Source: Pseudooceanicola endophyticus (GTDB lineage Bacteria; Pseudomonadota; Alphaproteobacteria; Rhodobacterales; Rhodobacteraceae). From it: 64,000 nucleotides of DNA. Below are positions 16,678-25,831 of the stretch, piece after piece. Position 1 is the first letter of the stretch. Every line of letters begins with the position of its first letter. The notes beneath the pieces were generated by a model that searched no databases, was not told the origin of the DNA, and saw only the letters and a list, made by a program, of their open reading frames with translations. The stretch is from the NCBI RefSeq assembly GCF_018760365.1, contig NZ_JAHIAB010000013.1, positions 1-64,000 on the forward strand, read 5' to 3'. Made by a program: the position numbers and the translations under genes.

Positions 16678-18725
16678 GGGGTCTCTCCCATCCTGATGAG
16701 GGCATCCGCCGCCACCGCGCCCTCGGCGCGGCAGATCAGCGGATTGATCTCGATTTCCTCAAGCTGCCCGGCATGGGCGCGCACCAGCTCCTGCAGGGCC
16801 ATGACGGTGTCCAGCACCGCCTCCAGATCCGCCGGGGCCCGGCCCCGGTAGCCGGTCAGCAGCGCCGCAGTGCGCAGGTCCCTCAACGCCGCGCGGATCT
16901 CTTCGCGGGGGGCCGGCACGAGGACCGAGACGGTGTCGCGGATCAGCTCCGTCAGGATGCCGCCCAGACCGATGGTCAGCACGAAGCCATGGGCGGGATC
17001 GCGGGTGACGCCGAGGATCAGCTCGCTCACGGTGCCGGTGATCATCTCTTCCACCAGAAAGCTCTGCGCGGGCATTCTTGTGGCGGCCTCGGTCACGGCG
17101 GCGGCGCTGGCAAGGTTCAGCGCCACCGCGCCGGCTTCTGTCTTGTGGGCGATGCCCTCGCCCTTCAGCACCACCGGAAAGCCGATCCGGGCGGCGCTGG
17201 CTCCGGCTTCCTCGGCGCTGGCGGCGCGGCTGGCGCGCGGCACGCGGACCCCCGCCCGTTCCAGCAGGGCCTTGGCCTCGGCCTCGGAATAAAGGCGGGC
17301 GGCTGCGGGGCCGGTGCCGGGGGGCAGCACCGGCTCGGGCAGGCGGTTGCCGCGCCTCCTGGGACCCGCCTGGGCGGCGGCGCGGATCGCCCGCAGCGCA
17401 TCGCCCATTCCACACAGCGGCACGACCCCCATCTCCAGCGCATGGGCTGCGACGGCTTCGGGCAGACCCTCGGCCAGCAACGAGATCAGCGCCATCGGCG
17501 TGCCGGTCGCGCGACCGGCCCGGGCCACGGCCCGCAGCACCTGATCGTAATCGGGCGCGGTGAACCGGTCCTGCCGGGGATAGTCGATCACCACGCAGCC
17601 CAGGCCCAGGTCGGCGGTGCAAAGCGCGGTGAAAGTCCGGGCAAGAGCCTCTTCGTCTCCCCAGATATAGGTGTTGTAATCCAATGGGTTGGCCAGTGCG
17701 ACCCGGGGGCCGAGGGCCGCGCGCAGGCCGGTTTTCTGCGCCTCGGTCAGGGCCGGGAAATCGACGCCCGAGGCCTCTCCCATATCCGCCATCAGCGACG
17801 CCTCGCCCCCCGAGCAGGAAGCCGAGGCGATCCGGGCCGAGCGCAGCCCGCCCGTCACATGCAGGATCTTCAGCGTCTCGACCAGCTCCGAAGGGGTGTC
17901 GACCTGGACGATGCCCAGGCGTTTCAGCAGGGCCACCGCCCCGGCACTGCTGCCCGTAAGCGACGCGGTATGCGAGACCGCCGCCGCCTGTGCCTGGGAG
18001 GAAGAGCCGACGCGCAGCGCCGCGATGGGCTTGCCCAGTTCTGCGGCGCGGCTGGCCAGGGCCTCGAAGGCGGGCAGGTCGCTGATCCCCTCGATATGCA
18101 GGCCAAGGGCGGTGATCCGGGGGTCCTCAAGCAGGGCGATGCCCAGCTCTGCCATCGAAGTCTGCGCCTGGTTGCCCGCCGCCACCACGGCGGCCAGCGG
18201 CAGGCCGCGCCGCTGCATGGTCAGGTTGATCAGCACGTTGGAGGACTGGCCGATCAGCGCCACCCCGCTGTCGAGAGGCGTCAGACCGTGCCGGTCCGGC
18301 CAGAGCGCGACACCGTCCAGCGCATTGACGATGCCGTAGCAGTTGGGGCCCAGCAGCCGCATGTCTCCGGCGGCTTCGACCAGTTGCGCCTGAAGATCGG
18401 CGCCGTCGGAAAGTTCCGAGACGGCCTCGCTGAAACCGGCGGCAAAGCAGACCGCACCGGCGCAGCCGCGCGCCGAGAGGTCCGCCGCCATGGCGACCGT
18501 CAGCTCCCGGTTGACGCCGATGAAGGCCGCGTCCGGCACGCCGGGCAGCGCCGCCAGGTCGGGATAGGCGGGCAGGCCGCCGACCTCGGTCTTTTTCGGA
18601 TGGACCGGCCAGATCTCTCCGGCAAAGCCCGTCGCGCGGCACTGGCGCACCACGCTTTCGCACCAGGTGCCACCGCCGATCACGGCGATGGCACGGGGCG
18701 AAAAGAACCGGCTGAGCGGCCTCAT
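16674..18725 (-). CDS. ADP-forming acyl-CoA synthetase (fused alpha and beta subunits)
   Basis: A 683-residue NDP-forming CoA ligase. The N-terminal CoA-binding domain starts LSRFFSPRAIAVIGGG and includes IWPVHPKKTEVGGLPAYPDL. Two succinyl-CoA-ligase-like domains follow, and an ATP-grasp domain covers about residues 470-683 (KALLERAGVRVPRA, FPVVLKGEGIAHKTEAGAVA, LEEIEINPLI). It activates a carboxylate to its CoA thioester with release of ADP. Between the acyl-CoA dehydrogenase and hydratase genes it most likely acts on gamma-butyrobetaine, crotonobetaine or carnitine. Confidence 0.88.
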   Translation of the reverse strand: MRPLSRFFSPRAIAVIGGGTWCESVVRQCRATGFAGEIWPVHPKKTEVGGLPAYPDLAALPGVPDAAFIGVNRELTVAMAADLSARGCAGAVCFAAGFSEAVSELSDGADLQAQLVEAAGDMRLLGPNCYGIVNALDGVALWPDRHGLTPLDSGVALIGQSSNVLINLTMQRRGLPLAAVVAAGNQAQTSMAELGIALLEDPRITALGLHIEGISDLPAFEALASRAAELGKPIAALRVGSSSQAQAAAVSHTASLTGSSAGAVALLKRLGIVQVDTPSELVETLKILHVTGGLRSARIASASCSGGEASLMADMGEASGVDFPALTEAQKTGLRAALGPRVALANPLDYNTYIWGDEEALARTFTALCTADLGLGCVVIDYPRQDRFTAPDYDQVLRAVARAGRATGTPMALISLLAEGLPEAVAAHALEMGVVPLCGMGDALRAIRAAAQAGPRRRGNRLPEPVLPPGTGPAAARLYSEAEAKALLERAGVRVPRASRAASAEEAGASAARIGFPVVLKGEGIAHKTEAGAVALNLASAAAVTEAATRMPAQSFLVEEMITGTVSELILGVTRDPAHGFVLTIGLGGILTELIRDTVSVLVPAPREEIRAALRDLRTAALLTGYRGRAPADLEAVLDTVMALQELVRAHAGQLEEIEINPLICRAEGAVAADALIRMGETP

Positions 18726-18728
18726 GGG

Positions 18729-19889
18729 TCAGGCGCCCAGCGGCCGGAAAAGTTCCCGGCTGATGATGTGGCGCTGGATCTCGGAAGTGCCGTCCCAGAT
18801 CCGTTCGACCCGGGCGTCGCGCCAGAAGCGTTCGATGGGCAGTTCGTCCATCAGACCCATGCCACCGTGGATCTGCAGCGCGGCATCGGTAACGCGGGCC
18901 AGCATCTCGGAGGCATAGACCTTGGCCGAGGCGATCTCCCGGTTGGCGGGCAACCCCTGGTCCAGGCGCCAGGCGGCAGAGAGGGTCAGCAGGTCGGCGG
19001 CGTCGATCTCGGTGATCATGTCGGCGATCTGGAAGCTGACGCCCTGGAACCTGCCGATCGGCTGGCCGAACTGCCTGCGCTCGGCGGCATAGGAAAGCGC
19101 ATGGTCGAAGACCCGGCGCGCCCGCCCGACCGAGTTGGTCGCGACGGTGATCCGCGTGGCATAGAGCCATTCGTTCATCACGTCGAAGCCGCCGTCGACC
19201 TCGCCCAGCACCTGGGCGTCCGACAGGCGGCAGTTGTCGAAGTAGAGGATGCTGTTCTGGTAGCCGCGATGGGAGACGGAGGTGTAGCCGCGCGCGATCT
19301 CGAAACCGGGGGTGCCGCGGTCGACAAGGAAGCAGGTGATCCGCTTCTTGGGGCCGCGGGGCGTGTCATCGACGCCGGTGGCGACAAAGACGATGACGAA
19401 ATCCGCATGCTCCGCGCCGGAGATGAAATGCTTGGAGCCGTTGATCACCCAGTCGCCGCCATCGCGCACCGCCTGGCATTTCATGCCGCGCACGTCCGAA
19501 CCGGCATCGGGTTCGGTCATCGCAAGCGCATCCATGCGTTCGCCACGCACCGCCGGCAGCAGGTACTTTTCGATCTGCTCGCCCTTGCAAGCCATCAGGA
19601 TGTTCTGCGGGCGCCCGAAGAAATGCGTCAGCGCCATGGAACCGCGCCCCAGCTCGCGTTCGACGAGGGCGAAATCGACATGGCTCAGGCCCGGGCCGCC
19701 GACGCTTTCGGGGAAGTTCGAGGCGTAGAAACCGAGCTCCAGGCACTTGCGCTTGATCTCGGCGCCGATCTCGGCGGGGACCTCGCCCTGGCGTTCGACC
19801 AGGGCTTCATGGGGGTAGATCTCGTTCTCGACGAAGCTTCGAACGGTGGAGACGATCATCTCCTGCTCATTGGTCAGGCCAAAATGCAT
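18729..19889 (-). CDS. Acyl-CoA dehydrogenase, CaiA-like
   Basis: A 386-residue acyl-CoA dehydrogenase of normal length. Landmarks are ALAMTEPDAGSDVRGMKC near residue 125 and the C-terminal IHGGMGLMDELPIERFWRDA followed by RIWDGTSEIQRHIISREL, which contacts FAD. Three bases separate it from the CoA ligase. In the suggested pathway it oxidises gamma-butyrobetainyl-CoA to crotonobetainyl-CoA; electrons would go to electron-transfer flavoprotein, not encoded here. Confidence 0.88.
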   Translation of the reverse strand: MHFGLTNEQEMIVSTVRSFVENEIYPHEALVERQGEVPAEIGAEIKRKCLELGFYASNFPESVGGPGLSHVDFALVERELGRGSMALTHFFGRPQNILMACKGEQIEKYLLPAVRGERMDALAMTEPDAGSDVRGMKCQAVRDGGDWVINGSKHFISGAEHADFVIVFVATGVDDTPRGPKKRITCFLVDRGTPGFEIARGYTSVSHRGYQNSILYFDNCRLSDAQVLGEVDGGFDVMNEWLYATRITVATNSVGRARRVFDHALSYAAERRQFGQPIGRFQGVSFQIADMITEIDAADLLTLSAAWRLDQGLPANREIASAKVYASEMLARVTDAALQIHGGMGLMDELPIERFWRDARVERIWDGTSEIQRHIISRELFRPLGA

Positions 19890-19939
19890 GGTTCACCCTC
19901 GTGTCAATTTAAAGGGGGGATCGGGAAGGGGTTCTGGGA

Positions 19940-20752
19940 TCAGCCGGCCTTGCGGGCCCGGCGCAGCAGGATCAGCGCACGCAGGACCACGATGACGGTG
20001 ACGATCAGGATCAGGATCACCGAGAGCGCGGCGATGGCCGGGTCGACATTGTCGCGCAGGCCCATCCACATGCGGCGCGGCAGGGTGATGGTTTCGACCG
20101 AGGTGACGAAGAGGGTCACGCCGATCTCGTCCCAGGACAGCAGGAAGCACAGGAAGAAGGCGCCCAGCAGCCCGAAGCGCAGGTTGGGAAGGATCACGCC
20201 GAAGATCCGGCGCGGCACGCTGGCGCCCATCGACTGCGCGGCCAGGTCCATGCGGCGGTCCACCTGGCTGAGGGCGACCATCAGCACAACCACCGCATAG
20301 GGCACGATCATCACCATATGCGCGACCACCACGCCGCCCAGCTTGTCGTAGGCGATGATGCTGTTCCATTGCGACAGCCTGGTCAGGAAGAAATACAGCG
20401 TCAGCGAGGAGACCACGGGCGGCGCCACCATCGGCAGCAGCACGACGCCGGTCATCAGCCCGGCCAGGCGCGGGCGCAGCATCCAGATGCCGATGCAGAA
20501 GGCCGTGGCCAGGATCACCGCCAGAAGGCTGGCGAGCAGGTCCACCTGAAGCGAGGTCAGCAGGCTGTGGCCCCAGTCGGGATCGCTGAACAGGGCCTCG
20601 TAGTGCCGCCAGGACCAGTGCCCGTCCGGCAGGCTGAGGTAGCGCCGCGCGGTGAAGCTGACCGGCACCACCGCGATCAGCGGCATCAGCAGGAACAGCG
20701 CGACAAGGGAGGCCAGCAGCGTGGCGACGAGGCCGGGACGCAGGCGGTTCAT
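19940..20752 (-). CDS. ABC transporter permease, PotC-like
   Basis: A 270-residue inner-membrane permease with six predicted helices. The EAA loop is visible (AAQSMGASVPRRIFGVILPNLRFG, near residue 175). It belongs to the polyamine/iron-type 2-TM-protein family. The chosen ATG (MNRLRPGLVATLL) overlaps the stop of the other permease (ATGA). No ATPase gene accompanies this permease pair, so the energising subunit must come from elsewhere, possibly the ATPases at 28262 or 33913. Confidence 0.9.
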   Translation of the reverse strand: MNRLRPGLVATLLASLVALFLLMPLIAVVPVSFTARRYLSLPDGHWSWRHYEALFSDPDWGHSLLTSLQVDLLASLLAVILATAFCIGIWMLRPRLAGLMTGVVLLPMVAPPVVSSLTLYFFLTRLSQWNSIIAYDKLGGVVVAHMVMIVPYAVVVLMVALSQVDRRMDLAAQSMGASVPRRIFGVILPNLRFGLLGAFFLCFLLSWDEIGVTLFVTSVETITLPRRMWMGLRDNVDPAIAALSVILILIVTVIVVLRALILLRRARKAG

Positions 20753-21558
20753 TTGGCCATCTCCCCGTAGCGGCGCATCAGGACATAGAGGATGCCCCCC
20801 ACCGCGAGCATCAGCACGACGCTCATCGCGGCGGCCATGCCCCATTGCGGGATCTGGAAGATCCAGAGGTAGATCAGCTCGGCGATCAGCACCGATTGCC
20901 CGCCACCCAGAAGCGCGGGCGTGACGTAGAAGCCGATGGAGAAGACGAAGACCAGAAGTGTCGCGCCCAGGATGCCGCTGCGGGTCATCGGCAGGAAGAC
21001 CTGCCAGAAGATCCGGCCCCGCGAGGCGCCCATGCCGTCGGCGGCGGTCAGCACGCGTTCGTCCACGTTGCGCATGGCGGTGGCCAGCGGGAAGATCGCG
21101 AAGGGGATCAGGTAGTGGGCCATGCCGACGACCACCGCGAATTCGTTCCGGGTCATTTGAAGCGAACTGTCGATCAGCCCGAGGTGCTTCATCCAGCTGT
21201 TCAGCAGGCCCCGGTTCGACAGCATCGCCAGCCAGCCGAAGGCGCGGCTGAGGATCGACAGCCAGAACGGGATCATGATGCAGAGCTCTGTCAGGCTGCG
21301 CACCAGGGGCGAGCCGCGCACCCAGAGCAGGGTGATCACGTAGGCCGCTGTCACCGAGACCAGCGTGACGAGGATGCAGAGCCGCAGCGTGCGGGCGATC
21401 ACCGACAGGGTCAGCGGGTCGGTCAGCACCTTCTGGTACTGGGCGAGGCCGGGCTGCGGGTCGGTAAAGCTCAGCTCCACGATGCCCAGGAAGGGCAGCA
21501 GGTAGCTCAGCCCTAGGAACAGCAGGACCGGGCCGATGAGGAAGAGGGCGGCGCGCAT
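20749..21558 (-). CDS. ABC transporter permease, PotB-like
   Basis: A 269-residue permease with six helices and an EAA loop near residue 175 (AADGMGASRGRIFWQVFLPMTRSG). It pairs with the next gene to form the channel of a polyamine-type importer. It is preceded by a GC hairpin after the binding-protein gene. Context suggests import of carnitine or a related quaternary ammonium acid. Confidence 0.9.
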   Translation of the reverse strand: MRAALFLIGPVLLFLGLSYLLPFLGIVELSFTDPQPGLAQYQKVLTDPLTLSVIARTLRLCILVTLVSVTAAYVITLLWVRGSPLVRSLTELCIMIPFWLSILSRAFGWLAMLSNRGLLNSWMKHLGLIDSSLQMTRNEFAVVVGMAHYLIPFAIFPLATAMRNVDERVLTAADGMGASRGRIFWQVFLPMTRSGILGATLLVFVFSIGFYVTPALLGGGQSVLIAELIYLWIFQIPQWGMAAAMSVVLMLAVGGILYVLMRRYGEMAK

Positions 21559-21572
21559 GGGGGCTCCTTGCG

Positions 21573-21604
21573 GCCGCCTCCGGTCCCTTGGACGCGGAGG
21601 CGGC
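21573..21604 (-). promoter_or_regulatory. Intercistronic GC hairpin downstream of a binding-protein gene
   Basis: GCCGCCTCCG and CGGAGGCGGC form a perfect 10-base stem with a 12-base loop in the 65-base gap between binding-protein and permease genes. There is no T-run. A transcript-stabilising or attenuating element is the likely role. Confidence 0.55.
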
Positions 21605-21623
21605 AATGGCGGGGATGGGCGGA

Positions 21624-22694
21624 TCAGGCCGAGATGATCTGGAGGTAGGCGTTCAGCGCGTCGCCGTAGTTGCGGGCGTACCAGTCAGTGTCGAGCGCGG
21701 TCTGCCGGGGCAGGTTGGCCGGGTCCATCGGGTTCAGGTGTTGCTGGTCTCCGGGGATCAGCGCATCGGCTGCCGGGTTGCTGGGGCCGTTGCCCAGCAG
21801 CTCGAACAGCTTGGCCTGGCGCTCCGGGTCCTGGGTGGCGGCGATGTAGCGCATCGCGGCCTCGCTGCCGCCGGGATTGTCCTTCAGCACGCCGATGCCG
21901 CCGGGGCCGACGATGCCGTCGTCGAAGGTGAAGGCAATGTCGCCCTCGGTGTCCTTCTCCAGCAGCATGGCGCGGGTGTTCCAGATCAGCGCCATCGAGA
22001 CATCGCCGTTCAGCAGCAGCGACTGGCTTTCGGCCCCACCGCCCCAGAAGGCGCCGATATGCTCCTTGAAGCCCTTGATCTTGGCATGGGCGCGTTCAAG
22101 GTCGAGGGGATAGAGATCCGCGGGGGCCACGCCATCGGCCAGCAGCGCGGCCTCCCACATGCCGGCACCCCATTTGTACATGGCGCGCTTGCCGGGGAAT
22201 TTCTGGGTGTCGAAGAAATCCTTCATCGACGTCGGCGCGGTGTCGAACTGCGTGCTGTCGTAGGCGATGACGTAGGAATAGAAGTAGCAGGAAGAGGAGT
22301 ATTTCCACTGGAATCCCGGGCGCTGCTTGTCCGGGTCGACGATGTCGTAGTCGATGGGCGTCATCATGCCCTTCTCTCCGAGCGCCTCGGATGAGAAGGG
22401 ATCGGCATCCACCAGGTCCCAGGTCGGGTGGCCGCCCTGCACCTGGGCGGTGATCGCGCCCTCGGTCGGGCCGGAGCCGTCGTAGAGCACCTTGATGCCG
22501 GTTTCTGCGGTGAAGGGCTTGCCGAAGGCCGCGTCCATGGCCTTCAGGGCATCACCGCCCCAGTTGACGAAGACCAGCTGGGAGGTCTCGGCCCGGGCGG
22601 TGCCAAGGCCAAGCGCGCTGCTGCCAATAAGCGTGGCCGCCCCCTGGAGCATCTGCCGGCGCGAGATCTGGCCCCGGGCGGCAGAAAGCGGCAC
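21624..22694 (-). CDS. ABC transporter substrate-binding protein, PotD-like, Tat-exported
   Basis: A 356-residue extracellular binding protein. The N-terminus has a twin-arginine motif (SRRQMLQGAATLIGSSALGLG) followed by a cleavable AxA-like site (GTARAETS). The mature part, VFVNWGGDALKAMDAAFGKPF, is the polyamine-binding-protein type, and the aromatic-rich segment FQWKYSSSCYFYSYVIAY is notable, since aromatic boxes bind quaternary ammonium groups. The start is a GTG, needed to include the Tat motif; a weak ribosome site makes the exact start less sure. Confidence 0.88.
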   Translation of the reverse strand: MPLSAARGQISRRQMLQGAATLIGSSALGLGTARAETSQLVFVNWGGDALKAMDAAFGKPFTAETGIKVLYDGSGPTEGAITAQVQGGHPTWDLVDADPFSSEALGEKGMMTPIDYDIVDPDKQRPGFQWKYSSSCYFYSYVIAYDSTQFDTAPTSMKDFFDTQKFPGKRAMYKWGAGMWEAALLADGVAPADLYPLDLERAHAKIKGFKEHIGAFWGGGAESQSLLLNGDVSMALIWNTRAMLLEKDTEGDIAFTFDDGIVGPGGIGVLKDNPGGSEAAMRYIAATQDPERQAKLFELLGNGPSNPAADALIPGDQQHLNPMDPANLPRQTALDTDWYARNYGDALNAYLQIISA

Positions 22695-22738
22695 GGGCAG
22701 GGGCCCCGCCCATGCCGCCTGCCCGGGAACGCGCCGGT

Positions 22739-24016
22739 TCAGGGCGCCTTGTCCAGCCCTGCGCGCACCTTGGCAACCTGGTCCGCCGTCACCGCGCCCG
22801 CGTCGTTGGTCCAGGCGCCGCGCAGGAAGCTGGCCAGCTCGGCCACCTCCTTGTCGTCCATCCGCGCCGCGAAGCCCGGCATCAGGTTGACCGAGGGCGC
22901 CCGTTCGACCGAGGGCGTCTGCGCCCCGGCAAGGATCGTGTGGATCAGGCCGGTCGGGCTGTCGGCATTGACCACCGAGGCCCCGTCAAGCTGCGGGAAG
23001 ATATCCTTCGCGCCCTTGCCGTTGACAAAGTGGCAGGCGCCGCAGCTGTCGATGTAAAGCCGTGCGCCCGTCGACAGGTCCGTTGCGGCGGTCAGCTTGG
23101 CGGTGGTGGCCCGGGCGGCGCTGTCGGGCTTGGGCGTCCAGGGCGCCGGCGCCGGGCTGAGCGTCTTCAGGTAGGCCGCGACCGCGTTCAGATCGGCATT
23201 GCTCATGTGGCCGGTGCTGTGCTGCACGACGGCGGTCATCTCGCCGCCGACGGCGGCGCGGTCGTTGCGCCCCTTGCCAAGGTAATCGGCGATCTCGGCC
23301 GTGCTCCAGCCCGCGATACCGGCACCGGAGCTGCCATCGGCGCGCAGGGCGGGCACGTCCCAGCCGTTCAGCTCTCCGCCCGAGAGGTAGGCGGCGCTGT
23401 CGCCGTCATAGGCCTTTTCCTGCATGGCGATGCCGCGCGGCGTGTGGCAGCTGCCGCAATGGCCTGCCCCCTCGACGATGTACTTGCCGCGATTTTCTTC
23501 GGCGGTCAGATCGGGGTCGGGGGCAAAGCCCACGGCATCGCCGAAGGCGGTGTTCCAGAACATCATCCCCCACCGCTGGTTGAAGGGGAAGCCCAGCCGG
23601 GTTTCCGGCGCCGGGGTGGACACCGGGGCGACCGCCTGCATCAGGTAGGCATAGAGCGCATGGACATCCGCATCGCTCAGCTTGGCATAGGAGGGATAGG
23701 GCATCGCCGGATAGAGATGGCTGCCGTCGGGCAGCACGCCCTTGCGCAGGGCCCGGGCGAAATCGGCCTCGGAGTATTTTCCGATCCCGGCGTCGGGATC
23801 GGGGGTGATGTTGGTCGCATAGATCGTGCCCAGATCGCTCTTGATCGGCAGGCCGCCCGCATAGGGTTTGCCGCCGGGCGCCGTGTGGCAGGCCATGCAA
23901 TCGCCCAGCCGCGCCACATAGGCGCCCTTTTGCACCAGGTCGGTGCCGTCCTGGGCCAGCGCGGCGCCCGCGATCAGGCCGGAGGCGGCCAGCGACAGAA
24001 GGGAAAGCTTCAGCAT
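22739..24016 (-). CDS. Triheme cytochrome c subunit of a membrane-bound dehydrogenase
   Basis: A 425-residue secreted cytochrome with a signal peptide (residues 1-22) and three CxxCH heme sites: C40-M-A-C43-H44, C187-G-S-C190-H191 and C325-G-A-C328-H329. This is the layout of the cytochrome subunit of gluconate 2-dehydrogenase and alcohol dehydrogenase complexes, which passes electrons to ubiquinone. It follows the flavoprotein gene by 13 bases. Confidence 0.93.
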   Translation of the reverse strand: MLKLSLLSLAASGLIAGAALAQDGTDLVQKGAYVARLGDCMACHTAPGGKPYAGGLPIKSDLGTIYATNITPDPDAGIGKYSEADFARALRKGVLPDGSHLYPAMPYPSYAKLSDADVHALYAYLMQAVAPVSTPAPETRLGFPFNQRWGMMFWNTAFGDAVGFAPDPDLTAEENRGKYIVEGAGHCGSCHTPRGIAMQEKAYDGDSAAYLSGGELNGWDVPALRADGSSGAGIAGWSTAEIADYLGKGRNDRAAVGGEMTAVVQHSTGHMSNADLNAVAAYLKTLSPAPAPWTPKPDSAARATTAKLTAATDLSTGARLYIDSCGACHFVNGKGAKDIFPQLDGASVVNADSPTGLIHTILAGAQTPSVERAPSVNLMPGFAARMDDKEVAELASFLRGAWTNDAGAVTADQVAKVRAGLDKAP

Positions 24017-24029
24017 CTTGGCACCTCTC

Positions 24030-25802
24030 TCAGGCCTGGACCAGCGGGCCGGGGGACTTCACGTAGTCGGAGACGATCTTGGCCGCCGCATGGTAGGTCA
24101 GCGCGCCGATCATGTCGGTCGGGTTGGCCTGGAAGTTCTGCGGGAAGGCATTGCCGCCGGGCACGAAGACGTTGTGGCAGTCCCAGCTTTGCAGGTACTT
24201 GTTCAGCGCCGAGGTCTTCGGATCATCGCCCATCACCGCGCCCCCCACGTTGTGGGTCGAGACATAGGGGCGCAGATCGTACTGGCTGTCCATCTTCAGG
24301 AAACTGGCATGGTAGCTGTCGGGCCCCAGCTGGTCCTTGATCTTCAGGCAGATGTCCTTGAGGTACTGCTGCAGCTTCAGCTCGTTCTCCTTCCAGTCGA
24401 AGGTGATCCGGGCCATCGGGTTGCCAAGGTGATCGCTGTAGGTGGGATCCAGATCGACGTAGTTGCCGCGATAGGACATGCAGGTCGTCGTGATCGAGAT
24501 CTTCATGTGGTGGCCGTACCAGTCGCGCATCCCCTTCTTCCAGCCCATGCCCCAGCCGGGGGTGCCCTCGGGAAGGGGCGTGCCGATCGGATTGCCGTTG
24601 GACTGCGAGGAATGGATCTTGGCGCCGCCCAGGAAGCCGTGCTTCACCCCGTCCTCGAAGCCCGCGCGGGGCGAGACGTCGTTGAACATGACGCCGGTGG
24701 CCCCGGCGGTGGCGAAGGGATTGAACTCCTTGTCCTTGAAGAACATGCTCACGCCGCCGTTCGACAGGAAGGCGTAATTGCGCCCCACCACGCCCTCTCC
24801 GGTCATCGGATCATAGGGCGTGCCGATCCCCGACAGCAGCATCAGCCGCACGTTCTGGAACTGGAACGAGCACAGGAACACCATCTTCGCGGGCTGGAAC
24901 ACCTCCTGCCCGGTCTCGTCGACATAGGTGATGCCCTTGGCGGTCTTCCCGTCGTCGTGCAGCTCGACCCGGGTGACCTCGGCATTGGTCTTGTAGTCGA
25001 AGTTCTTGTGCAGCTTCAGCGCGTCCAGGATCGTCGTCTGCGGCGAGGCCTTGGAATAGTTCAGGCAGGGATATTTGGAGCAGAAGCCGCAGTAGTTGCA
25101 GGGCGCGATGTTCTGACCATAAGGGTTGGTCCAGGCCTGCGAGACATTGGCCGAGGGGTTCGAGAACGGGTGGTAGCCCATCTTCGTCGTGGTCTCGCGG
25201 AACATCGAGCAGTTCAGCGTGTCTTCCAGCGCCGGCAGCGGGTAGGGGTTCGAGCGCGGGCCCTCGAACGGGTCGCCGCCCGGCTGGATGTCGCCGCGCA
25301 GGTTGCCGGTGGTGCCGGACTGGCCGCAGACCTTCTCGAAGAAGTCGAAGTGCTTCTCCATCTCGTCCCAGGTGACCGGGAAATCCTGCACCTGCATGTC
25401 TTCCTGCAGCTGGCCGGGGGCATAGACCTCGTCGGCATAGGTCTTCAGCTTCAGGTCGGTGGGGGTCGGGCGCAGCATCACCGCGGTCCAGTGCAGGCCC
25501 GCACCGCCGACGCCGTTGCCGGGGCAGAACGAGCCCCACTGCCGGGTCGGCAGGGCCGTGCCGCCGGTGTCGTGGCGCACCGTCACCGCGGCGCTCGCGG
25601 GCTTGGCAAAGACCTTGTACAGCTTGTCGTAGCCGTACTGGTCGGCGGGTTTCGGATAGGCGAAATCCTCGCTCGTCTGGTCCGGGCCGCGCTCGATCGC
25701 GCGCACCTTCAGGCCGGCTCGGGCCAGTTCCATCGCCATGATGGATCCGCTCCAGCCCAGGCCCACGACAACGGCGTCGACTTCGTCATTCACAATAGCC
25801 AT
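24030..25802 (-). CDS. GMC-family FAD dehydrogenase, catalytic subunit (gluconate 2-dehydrogenase-like)
   Basis: A 590-residue GMC oxidoreductase. The FAD site is VVVGLGWSGSIMAMELARAG at residues 11-30. The catalytic histidine region near residue 520 is STHNVGGAVMGDDP, followed by NVFVPGGNAFPQNFQANPT. A cysteine group, C235, C238, C241 and C246, may hold the Fe-S cluster reported in related FAD glucose dehydrogenases. No signal peptide is present; export would ride on the Tat-bearing gamma subunit. Substrate is an alcohol or aldose and is not readable. Confidence 0.92.
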   Translation of the reverse strand: MAIVNDEVDAVVVGLGWSGSIMAMELARAGLKVRAIERGPDQTSEDFAYPKPADQYGYDKLYKVFAKPASAAVTVRHDTGGTALPTRQWGSFCPGNGVGGAGLHWTAVMLRPTPTDLKLKTYADEVYAPGQLQEDMQVQDFPVTWDEMEKHFDFFEKVCGQSGTTGNLRGDIQPGGDPFEGPRSNPYPLPALEDTLNCSMFRETTTKMGYHPFSNPSANVSQAWTNPYGQNIAPCNYCGFCSKYPCLNYSKASPQTTILDALKLHKNFDYKTNAEVTRVELHDDGKTAKGITYVDETGQEVFQPAKMVFLCSFQFQNVRLMLLSGIGTPYDPMTGEGVVGRNYAFLSNGGVSMFFKDKEFNPFATAGATGVMFNDVSPRAGFEDGVKHGFLGGAKIHSSQSNGNPIGTPLPEGTPGWGMGWKKGMRDWYGHHMKISITTTCMSYRGNYVDLDPTYSDHLGNPMARITFDWKENELKLQQYLKDICLKIKDQLGPDSYHASFLKMDSQYDLRPYVSTHNVGGAVMGDDPKTSALNKYLQSWDCHNVFVPGGNAFPQNFQANPTDMIGALTYHAAAKIVSDYVKSPGPLVQA

Positions 25803-25831
25803 GTGCTATCTCCTTTAACCGTTGCCGCGCC

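Noticed and set aside
16773-20300. Very long plus-strand open frame opposite the CoA ligase and acyl-CoA dehydrogenase genes
   Set aside because: It is rich in Gly, Arg, Gln and His with no domain motif and is antisense to two clear genes; such frames are common in high-GC DNA.
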